From positions 1 to 5,106 of the forward strand of contig JAHEAM010000312.1 in assembly GCA_024642765.1 (NCBI GenBank): a DNA stretch of 5,106 bases, in the 5' to 3' direction. Of the stretch, positions 1-5,106 are shown piece after piece. How positions within the stretch are numbered: the first letter of the stretch is position 1; each line of letters starts with the position of its first letter. The notes beneath the pieces are model-generated. The model did no database searches, was not told the DNA's origin, and worked only from the letters and a program-made list of their open reading frames with translations. A program made the position numbers and the translations under genes. This DNA is from Planctomycetaceae bacterium. Its GTDB lineage: Bacteria; Planctomycetota; Planctomycetia; Pirellulales; Pirellulaceae.

Positions 1-732
1 CATGGCAACTTCGAGGCGCTCACAGCTGTTCTTGCGCATATCCAAGGCCAAAATGTGGACCAACTTATCTGCTTGGGTGACATCATTGGCTATGGCCCTG
101 ATCCGCTTCTCTATTTGGACACCGTGATGGCCAAGGCTGACATGACGATCTTGGGAAACCACGATCAAGCAGCATTGTTTGATCCGCCGGGTTTCAATCC
201 CGTCGCCTTCCGCGCTATCATGTGGACTCGCGAGCAGCTGGAGAACGATCGCAATGACCCTGACCAAAGCGATGCGCGTTGGGACTTCTTAGGCGAGCTT
301 CCCAGACGCCATGACGAGGGCGAATTTTTGTTTGTGCATGGGAGTCCACGCGATCCGACTAACGAATACGTTTTTCCGGAGCACGTTTTTGAGCCGGAAC
401 GATTGAAGTCGTTATTTCAGCGAGTCGACAAATATTGTTTCCAAGGGCATACGCATATTCCAGGCGTCTTTACCGAAGAACGAAAATTCTTGACGCCTGA
501 ATCACTCGACGGTGTCTATCGATTAAACGACAACAAAGTCATGGTCAACGTTGGGAGCGTAGGCCAACCGCGAGATGATAATCCACGCGCCTGCTACGTG
601 ATTATCGATACGGATGCCATGACAGTGACCTTCAATCGGATAGAATACGATGTTCAAACAACTCGAAAAAAGATTCATGACATTGCTGCGCTAGATAACA
701 TGTTAGGTGAACGACTCGTCACAGGTCGCTAA
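1..732 (+). CDS. Calcineurin-like metallophosphatase, 5'-truncated by window edge (upstream paralogue)
   Basis: Frame 1 is open from the first base and ends at TAA 730-732, leaving 243 visible residues. The visible protein begins with HGN, which is the second half of the metal-binding DxHGN motif, so only about 14 N-terminal residues are missing by comparison with the next gene. A GTG at 55 is not the true start, because homology to the paralogue runs upstream of it. Other metallophosphatase motifs follow in order (visible numbering): LGDIIGYGP with Asp27, LGNHD with Asn53/His54, VHGSP with His113, and GHTH with His150/His152. These are the usual ligands of a two-metal centre, so the enzyme is expected to be active as a phosphomonoesterase or phosphodiesterase in the cytoplasm. 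The family (COG0639-like) includes nucleotide and protein phosphatases, and the substrate cannot be told from sequence. It is followed at 22 bases by its paralogue, probably in one operon. Confidence 0.93.
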   Translation, partial: HGNFEALTAVLAHIQGQNVDQLICLGDIIGYGPDPLLYLDTVMAKADMTILGNHDQAALFDPPGFNPVAFRAIMWTREQLENDRNDPDQSDARWDFLGELPRRHDEGEFLFVHGSPRDPTNEYVFPEHVFEPERLKSLFQRVDKYCFQGHTHIPGVFTEERKFLTPESLDGVYRLNDNKVMVNVGSVGQPRDDNPRACYVIIDTDAMTVTFNRIEYDVQTTRKKIHDIAALDNMLGERLVTGR

Positions 733-754
733 ACGCAATCCCCCCGAAAGAAAA

Positions 755-1513
755 ATGACCCTGGCTGACCAAAAGATCGCGATAATCAGTGACATCCATG
801 GCAACATCGAGGCGATGGAGTCGGTGCTTTCGCACATCGCCAGCCAAAATATTACCTCGATTTACTGCTTGGGCGACATTGTTGGGTATGGCCCTAATCC
901 GCGCGAGTGCGTTGATAGAGCCAGACAACTTTCGCTTTCGCTTCTGGGAAATCATGATAACGGAGCACTTTTTGACCCGGATGGGTTCAGTAGCGGTGCT
1001 GAGAAAGCAATTTTTTGGACACGCCATCAATTAGAAGACACGTCGATCGAAGGGGCTCAAGAACGCTGGGACTTCATCGCGAGACTGCCCAGAACTTATC
1101 GCGATGGCGATGTGATGTTCGTTCATGGCTCGCCCAGAAGTCCGCTGAATGAATATGTGTTCCCTGAAGACATTTACAATCAGCGGAAAATCGAACGCAT
1201 TTTCAGCTTTATTCAGAAGTATTGTTTCCAAGGCCACACGCATGTACCTGGCGTATTTACTGAGTCGTGTCGATTTTACGCTCCGACCGAAATCGATTTC
1301 ATTTATCAACTCGGTGACCAGAAAGTTATGGTCAACGTTGGGAGCGTCGGTCAACCAAGAGACGGAGATCGAAGGAGCTGTTACGTAACGCTTGATGGAT
1401 CGCAAATCCAATTTCATCGCGTCGAATATGAGGCCGAGCGAACCTGCGAGAAAATTGTTCAGATTCCAGAATTGGACGATTTTCTCGGACATCGCCTGCT
1501 CGAAGGCAAATAG
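755..1513 (+). CDS. Calcineurin-like metallophosphatase, complete (downstream paralogue)
   Basis: This is a 252-residue protein, a normal length for compact single-domain metallophosphatases. All core motifs are present: SDIHGN (Asp13, His15), CLGDIVGYGP (Asp41), LGNHD (Asn66, His67), VHGSP (His124) and GHTH (His161, His163). A conserved KVMVNVGSVGQPRD segment follows in the C-terminal third. No signal peptide or membrane segment is seen, so it should act in the cytoplasm. The start at ATG 755 puts the first beta strand (KIAIISDIHGN) at residue 7, typical of the family. A GTG at 707 in the same frame would add 16 residues and overlap the upstream gene by 26 bases, and looks less likely. The ribosome-binding site is weak (GAAAG at 746-750, four bases before ATG). 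The protein is about half identical to the upstream gene product by eye, with a three-residue net length difference between the HGN and HGSP motifs, so the pair is a diverged tandem duplication. The substrate is unknown. Confidence 0.93.
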   Translation: MTLADQKIAIISDIHGNIEAMESVLSHIASQNITSIYCLGDIVGYGPNPRECVDRARQLSLSLLGNHDNGALFDPDGFSSGAEKAIFWTRHQLEDTSIEGAQERWDFIARLPRTYRDGDVMFVHGSPRSPLNEYVFPEDIYNQRKIERIFSFIQKYCFQGHTHVPGVFTESCRFYAPTEIDFIYQLGDQKVMVNVGSVGQPRDGDRRSCYVTLDGSQIQFHRVEYEAERTCEKIVQIPELDDFLGHRLLEGK

Positions 1514-1546
1514 TAAATCTGCATGCTACTATTTGGCTCTGTTTTT
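1507..1546 (+). terminator. Possible weak intrinsic terminator at the end of the phosphatase pair
   Basis: A perfect 9-base inverted repeat, CAAATAGTA (1507-1515) and TACTATTTG (1527-1535), can form a hairpin with an 11-base loop that overlaps the TAG stop at 1511-1513. A run of five T follows at 1542-1546. The stem is A/T-rich and the T run is six bases from it, so termination would be weak at best. The position, right at the end of the phosphatase unit and before yidC, is what favours the call. Confidence 0.3.
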
Positions 1547-1562
1547 CCCCCTTTGCAAGAAC

Positions 1563-1576
1563 GTCGATATATCGAC
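1563..1576. promoter_or_regulatory. Perfect 14-base palindrome upstream of yidC, possible operator
   Basis: GTCGATATATCGAC is a perfect palindrome in the 143-base gap before yidC, centred 87 bases upstream of the GTG start. Related TCGA-containing words follow closely (ATCGAT at 1582-1587, TCGAC at 1588-1592). Such symmetry suits a dimeric DNA-binding protein. I found no convincing -35/-10 pair near it, and the word could be chance in TCGA-rich DNA, so the role is only a suggestion. Confidence 0.22.
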
Positions 1577-1641
1577 AATTGATCGATTCGACTTTCTTTC
1601 GCCAAATCATTTGCGGGCTTTCCGCTCGTTATTCCTAAATT

Positions 1642-1646
1642 GAGGA
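1642..1646 (+). promoter_or_regulatory. Ribosome-binding site deciding the yidC GTG start
   Basis: GAGGA lies ten bases before GTG 1657. An in-frame TAA at 1636-1638 closes the frame just upstream, and there is no in-frame ATG until deep in the protein. The GTG is therefore the best start for yidC. Confidence 0.6.
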
Positions 1647-1656
1647 TTTCTGGACT

Positions 1657-4227
1657 GTGGAACGATTCCAAATCAGAACAAGCTTGTTAATTCGAACCGT
1701 AATATTGCTTGCTCTCTTCGCATTCATCGGCCGCGGCGATCGCTATGCGATTGGCATTGAATCAATCGTGCAAGAAGAGACGGCAACCCAAGATTCGGCG
1801 CCACCGGAAAAGGGTCAACAAGACGTCGGATCCGTATCGGCAATTCAAGAAGAGGCCAAACCTTCGGCCGATCCCAACGAGGCCGTGGTCGACAACACTG
1901 TGACGATCGCTGTGGATCCCAGTTTCGAAACAAAACTTGCTTCGCCGAAACTAACTGCCGAACAACTCTTGAGCCTTGGTTCCCTCGACCCGGCTGGCGA
2001 GTTTCGTTACCTGGTCACTCTTTCGACCAAAGGCGCTGCGATTGTTCGTGTCGAGTTGAATGCTCGCGATCGAAACGGGCGGCTTGCCTATCGCGACTTA
2101 GAGCATTTTGGTGGATACATTGGCCAACTCGAACTAACCGATACGCCTGATGGCGTCCGAGTTGGAGTGGTCGGTAACGGCACACCGGCAGATTTGGCAG
2201 GGATTACTTCCGGCGACATCATCCGGGCGCTCAATGACGAACCGATCACGAGTGTGGACGATTTCCTAAACCAAATTCGCAAAACGAAAGCCACGCAAGA
2301 AGTTGCCGTGCGAATTGAGCGCGATCAGCAAATTCAAAATAAGAGTGTTCGGTTAACGGACCAGCCACTTGAAATCATTAAGGATGAAATCAACTTCGTG
2401 GAAGAAGGCGTTTCGAGCCCGCCCAGTTTTCTTATGCAACTCCTTGGCAAGACCGATACGTTGGCTTGGGAAGTTGTTGACTCCGGAATGATGACTGGCG
2501 AATGGCAATCCAAAAAATTCAAGTCAGCCGAGGCCGAAGGTGTTGAGTTCAGCTATGAAATCTCCAACGAGAAGTTGACCGCGGTAGGCTTGAGTGGGCC
2601 GATTACGGTTCGGAAACGTTTTAGCCTGCCAATTCTAAAACCAGAAGATTCAAAGGATCTGAACTCGCGCACGTTTCACGTTGATTTCCAATTGTTGATT
2701 GAGAATCAAGGTGCGACGGCAATCGAGGGACTTGGCGTTCAGATCGATGGACCAACGGGTGCAACAACTGAGGGCTGGTGGTATCAAAACAAGATTCACG
2801 GTCGTGCCTCGGCCATCGGTTACCTGGCCGGAGCGCGTGATATTGTGACTTCGACAAACGGAATTCCCTATCGATTCGATGGCGGTCCTGAAATTGTCGC
2901 TGACTCCCTCAAAACAAATCCACAAATTTTCTTCACAATCAGCCCACCCGAGAATAACCGGATGGAGCCCAAGTTTCAAGAAGTTCGCTACCTCGGCGTA
3001 GACACGCAATATTTCGATATTGCCTTGCTTCCAACAAAGGTACCGACGAATAGCGAAGAAATTTTTCGCTCCTATAGTGCGATTGCACGCGTGGCTTCAG
3101 ACAGGATTCCAAAAGAAAAGAAATTACATCGCAAAGTCGACACGACCTTTATGCTTTTCAGTCAAGTCAACGTATCGGCAAACGAAAGTTACGACCAGTC
3201 CTTTCAGATTTTTGCTGGTCCCAAGCAAAAGGCGCTTCTGAATCAGTATGGCTTGCAAGACAACTTGACATACGGTTGGTTTGCGATGTTTTCGAAGTTC
3301 CTTTGTTCGTTGTTGTGGCTGTTTTATAACATGACGTTTCAATTCAGCTATGGAATTGCCATCATTTTGCTGACAGTACTGGTGAGGCTCTGTATGCTTC
3401 CAATCAGTCGTCGCGCTGCGAAGAATGCACAGATGATGCAATTGTTGGCACCCGAGATGAAGCGAATTGCTGACAAATACAAAGACGATTTTGAGAAGCG
3501 CGCTCAGGCTCAAAAGGACTTGTTCCGCCGCCACAAGTACAATCCTGCAGGCGGTTGCTTGTTGATGTTCTTGCAATTGCCGATCTTTATTGGGTTGTAC
3601 CGAGGTCTTTCGGTTGACATTGCCTTGCGCGATCAGCCGTTGTTGCCGGGCATGCAGTGGTGTTCCAATTTGGCAGCTCCCGATCAGTTGTTTCATTGGA
3701 AGGAATGGATGCCCGCGTTCCTCGGTTCGGAATCAGGATGGCTCGGCCCCTATTTCAATGTTTTGCCATTAATCACTATCGCGTTGTTTTTGGTTCAACA
3801 AAAATTATTCACGCCGCCACCAACGGACGATCAACAAAAACTCGCTCAGAAAATGATGTCGTTCATGATGATATTCATGGGCGTGATGTTTTTCAAAGTT
3901 CCCGCAGGTCTTTGTATCTACTTTATTACGTCCAGCATTTGGGGCATTCTCGAACGCAAGTTGTTGCCAAAACCACAGATGTCGGAAGATAAGATTAACT
4001 CGATCAAACAATCCATTGGTGATAACGCATCAAGTGCCGTGATGACTCTTGACGCTAAACCACGAAAAACGGAAGACTCCGGAAAAACGCCAGGTGGATT
4101 CTTCGATCGAATTCGTGACGCCATCGAAGCGCAAAAGAAAAATAGAGTCGAAGCCGAGCTGGACCCGGAATCAAAACGCGCACACGATAAAGAACGACGC
4201 AAACGTCTAAAAGACAAAGGTCTTTAA
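1657..4227 (+). CDS. yidC: Membrane protein insertase YidC with a PDZ domain in its periplasmic region and a long basic C-tail
   Basis: YidC/Oxa1 insertases put proteins into the inner membrane, alone or with SecYEG. The protein has 856 residues against about 550 in E. coli. A first membrane segment lies at about residues 8-25, with no lipobox cysteine. A Pro/Glu/Gln-rich linker runs to about 100. YidC periplasmic (P1-type) beta sequence begins at about 108-145, is interrupted by a PDZ-like domain at about 154-236 (GYIGQL loop at 153-158; GTPADLAG at 175-182; GDII at 186-189), and resumes at about 250-530. The Oxa1 core spans about 540-772 with the expected hallmarks: the conserved membrane arginine Arg577 in the VRLCMLP segment, NPAGGC at 629-634 followed by the FLQLPIF helix, the NVLPLI helix from 701, and the KVPAGLCIYF helix at 747-756. 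A charged tail of about 84 residues (773-856) ends in a Lys/Arg-rich segment. Such extended tails on Rhodopirellula YidC are known to bind ribosomes. The GTG start has GAGGA ten bases upstream. Confidence 0.96.
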   Translation: MERFQIRTSLLIRTVILLALFAFIGRGDRYAIGIESIVQEETATQDSAPPEKGQQDVGSVSAIQEEAKPSADPNEAVVDNTVTIAVDPSFETKLASPKLTAEQLLSLGSLDPAGEFRYLVTLSTKGAAIVRVELNARDRNGRLAYRDLEHFGGYIGQLELTDTPDGVRVGVVGNGTPADLAGITSGDIIRALNDEPITSVDDFLNQIRKTKATQEVAVRIERDQQIQNKSVRLTDQPLEIIKDEINFVEEGVSSPPSFLMQLLGKTDTLAWEVVDSGMMTGEWQSKKFKSAEAEGVEFSYEISNEKLTAVGLSGPITVRKRFSLPILKPEDSKDLNSRTFHVDFQLLIENQGATAIEGLGVQIDGPTGATTEGWWYQNKIHGRASAIGYLAGARDIVTSTNGIPYRFDGGPEIVADSLKTNPQIFFTISPPENNRMEPKFQEVRYLGVDTQYFDIALLPTKVPTNSEEIFRSYSAIARVASDRIPKEKKLHRKVDTTFMLFSQVNVSANESYDQSFQIFAGPKQKALLNQYGLQDNLTYGWFAMFSKFLCSLLWLFYNMTFQFSYGIAIILLTVLVRLCMLPISRRAAKNAQMMQLLAPEMKRIADKYKDDFEKRAQAQKDLFRRHKYNPAGGCLLMFLQLPIFIGLYRGLSVDIALRDQPLLPGMQWCSNLAAPDQLFHWKEWMPAFLGSESGWLGPYFNVLPLITIALFLVQQKLFTPPPTDDQQKLAQKMMSFMMIFMGVMFFKVPAGLCIYFITSSIWGILERKLLPKPQMSEDKINSIKQSIGDNASSAVMTLDAKPRKTEDSGKTPGGFFDRIRDAIEAQKKNRVEAELDPESKRAHDKERRKRLKDKGL
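4210..4225. repeat. Small inverted repeat overlapping the yidC stop codon
   Basis: AAAGAC (4210-4215) and GTCTTT (4220-4225) form a six-base stem with a four-base loop, ending on the first base of the TAA stop (4225-4227). On the minus strand the stem is followed by a short T run (TTTT), so it could weakly stop transcripts coming from the convergent acetyltransferase gene. It lies in coding sequence and may be incidental. Confidence 0.25.
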
Positions 4228-4428
4228 GGCGACGTTTTCACAAGGAGAACGTCTCAAGGCCATAGCGTGAACGAAAAAAGGCCACGGCGACCAACACGCG
4301 GTTGCAGTAAACTAGTTTGAAGAATTGAAAAGTTGCAAAAGAGATGCGGATTGATTGAGCAGTAGACCTAGACGCGACGGCGTCTCCTCTGTCACCTCAA
4401 TTTGGTCCTGAAGTTTTTTTACGGAGTT
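4228..4428. other. Non-coding gap between convergent yidC and GNAT genes
   Basis: These 201 bases separate genes whose 3' ends face each other. I see no supported coding frame, tRNA or family-recognisable RNA. The gap holds the hairpin at 4231-4253, a ten-base palindrome AAACTAGTTT at 4309-4318, a second short hairpin AGACGC-GACG-GCGTCT at 4370-4385, and a seven-T run at 4414-4420 with no stem directly before it. This is the expected place for bidirectional transcription termination. Confidence 0.5.
4231..4253 (+). terminator. Hairpin just after yidC, possible transcript end or 3' stabiliser
   Basis: GACGTTTTC (4231-4239) pairs with GAGAACGTC (4245-4253) as a nine-base stem with one G-U pair and a five-base loop (ACAAG), starting three bases after the yidC stop. 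There is no T run after it on either strand, so it is not a standard intrinsic terminator. It may protect the 3' end of the message or work with Rho. Confidence 0.3.
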
Positions 4429-4971
4429 TTACTTTGTCTCCCGCCTCGTTTTCGATCGAAAATCCAAGACCTTGCGCCAGATGACTTTATCGTCATTTAT
4501 GTCGTAGAAATCTGGGATTGTTGCAATGATAGAATAGCCACATCGTTCGTAAAACGCTCGCGTCGGTGCGTACTTCGGTTGACCAGACGTTTCAATGTAG
4601 ATGTGCCTGCCTGCGAGTTGAGCGATATCCCTTTCAACCTCACGGACTAATCGTTTGCCAAGACCTGCACGTTGTTCATTCTGTACAACAGCTATCCAAT
4701 ATAGGTCGTATCCGCCGACGGTACATGCGATCGGCCCGAAACAGGCATAACCGACAACACGTCCTGCGACTTCGGCAAAGATAAAGTTATAGCCCGACGA
4801 ATCGCCCTTGGATAACCGTTCTTCAACCAATTCAACCGCAACGTCGACCTCATCATTGCGAAAGAAGTCTGTGGATTCGACTAAATGACGAATAGTTGCT
4901 ACGTCCGAGTGTTTCGTCATCCGACGCCATGTGACGTCGTTTGCGGGGGTGAGATTCGCTTCGTTACTCAT
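4429..4971 (-). CDS. GNAT-family N-acetyltransferase
   Basis: This is a 180-residue protein with a complete GNAT fold pattern. It transfers an acetyl group from acetyl-CoA to an amine. The N-terminal alpha/beta part (about 15-60) is followed by the beta pair FIFAEVAG and RVVGYACFG (63-79). The YDLYWIAV strand (88-95) and motif A, QRAGLGKRL with the Q-x-x-G-x-G pyrophosphate loop (100-108), follow. The HIYIETSG strand (123-130) and motif B TRAFYERCGY (137-146) come next, and DFYDINDDKVIW (154-165) closes the fold. No membrane segment or signal is present, so it is cytoplasmic. The start at ATG 4971 is chosen because GGAG (4984-4981) lies nine bases before it and because the start overlaps the upstream stop by eight bases (ATGAGTAA). 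An ATG at 5013 would add 14 residues inside the upstream gene and has less support. It is the downstream member of an operon with a putative deacetylase; its substrate is unknown. Confidence 0.92.
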   Translation of the reverse strand: MSNEANLTPANDVTWRRMTKHSDVATIRHLVESTDFFRNDEVDVAVELVEERLSKGDSSGYNFIFAEVAGRVVGYACFGPIACTVGGYDLYWIAVVQNEQRAGLGKRLVREVERDIAQLAGRHIYIETSGQPKYAPTRAFYERCGYSIIATIPDFYDINDDKVIWRKVLDFRSKTRRETK

Positions 4972-5104
4972 TGTGGATTTCTCCGACGAGGCCTTCAAAA
5001 AAGCTCCTCGCATTTCGACCGAGAGTTCGCGTTCGATAGCCTCCCTCTTGAACCACGAGTGTCGGTAATTTCAGTTTCCCAAGAATCTGTCCGTTCAGTT
5101 GAAA
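4964..5104 (-). CDS. C-terminal end of an acetylpolyamine amidohydrolase / histone deacetylase superfamily protein (partial)
   Basis: A minus-strand frame enters from the right edge (first full codon at 5104) and ends at TAA 4966-4964, giving 46 visible residues. It contains LKLPTLVVQEGGYRTRTLG (visible residues 11-29) followed by RNARSFFEGL (30-39). The pattern 'LPTLVVQEGGY...LG.NA..FF.GL' is characteristic of the C-terminus of zinc-dependent deacetylases of the arginase/deacetylase fold, especially acetylpolyamine amidohydrolases. The tyrosine in EGGY (visible residue 23) corresponds to the catalytic tyrosine that stabilises the oxyanion. The zinc ligands would lie upstream, outside the window, so activity cannot be judged. 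The frame is too short and lacks a start, so it is easily missed. Its stop lies inside the start of the acetyltransferase gene. Confidence rests on one strongly conserved segment plus the operon-like overlap. Confidence 0.78.
   Translation of the reverse strand, partial: FQLNGQILGKLKLPTLVVQEGGYRTRTLGRNARSFFEGLVGEIHNE
4981..4984 (-). promoter_or_regulatory. Ribosome-binding site for the GNAT gene, inside the upstream coding region
   Basis: GGAG on the minus strand, followed by nine bases and ATG 4971. It sits within the last codons of the upstream deacetylase-like gene, which supports translational coupling and decides against the longer start at 5013. Confidence 0.6.
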
Positions 5105-5106
5105 AT

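Noticed and set aside
55..732. GTG at 55 as the start of the first phosphatase
   Set aside because: The frame is open back to base 1, and residues HGNFEAL...QN before the GTG align with the paralogue, including part of a metal-binding motif. The gene starts before the window.
707..754. GTG 707 as an earlier start of the second phosphatase
   Set aside because: It would add 16 residues with no family resemblance and overlap the upstream gene by 26 bases. ATG 755 gives a normal N-terminus. Not fully excluded, because the ribosome site before 755 is weak.
1031..1492. 153-residue minus-strand open frame opposite the second phosphatase
   Set aside because: It is fully antisense to a well-supported conserved gene and shows no recognisable motif.
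3124..3696. 190-residue open frame on the minus strand inside yidC
   Set aside because: It lies opposite the conserved YidC core, its translation is Gln/His/Cys-rich with no domain pattern, and it looks like an antisense shadow.
4255..4290. Repeated AAGGCCA words (near 4256 and 4278) as a possible repeat array
   Set aside because: There are only two short copies, with no spacer regularity or further units. Not CRISPR or a meaningful repeat.
4402..4650. 82-residue plus-strand open frame opposite the acetyltransferase
   Set aside because: It is mostly antisense to the conserved GNAT motifs, and its translation shows no domain pattern.
4972..5013. ATG at 5013 (minus) as the start of the acetyltransferase
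   Set aside because: The extra 14 residues overlap the deacetylase coding end in another frame. ATG 4971 has a GGAG nine bases upstream and a classic stop/start overlap.

Overview
The window looks like an ordinary chromosomal stretch from a planctomycete, probably a Pirellulaceae-like member. The main reason is the YidC insertase: it is very long, carries a PDZ domain inside its periplasmic region, and has a long basic C-terminal tail of the kind known from Rhodopirellula. The tandem 'GYGP / GNHD / HGSP / GHTH' metallophosphatases fit the same origin. By eye the base composition is moderate, a little under half G+C, and even across the window. I see no insertion sequence, tRNA, rRNA, CRISPR array or phage signature. 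The taxonomic call is inference from protein style only.

Layout, left to right. Positions 1-732 (+) hold the 3' part of a calcineurin-like metallophosphatase gene whose start lies before the window. After 22 bases comes a second, complete paralogue (755-1513, +), about half identical to the first by eye. A 143-base gap (1514-1656) contains a hairpin overlapping the stop codon and a perfect 14-base palindrome. Next is yidC (1657-4227, +, GTG start, 856 residues). A 201-base non-coding gap (4228-4428) has several small inverted repeats and lies between convergent genes. On the minus strand follow a GNAT-family N-acetyltransferase (4971-4429) and, running in from the right edge, the last 46 codons of an acetylpolyamine amidohydrolase / histone-deacetylase-superfamily gene (5104-4964). 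Its stop codon lies inside the acetyltransferase start (ATGAGTAA, 8-base overlap).

How the parts may work together. The two phosphatases probably form one transcription unit and have diverged after a tandem duplication. YidC inserts and folds inner-membrane proteins; its PDZ domain and basic tail suggest extra contacts on the periplasmic and ribosomal sides respectively. The minus-strand pair joins a putative deacetylase and an acetyltransferase in one translationally coupled operon, suggesting opposing or sequential chemistry on an N-acetylated small molecule or protein. The substrate cannot be read from the sequence. Nothing here is clearly a wholly new system; the most notable points are the PDZ-containing YidC and the coupled deacetylase-acetyltransferase pair.
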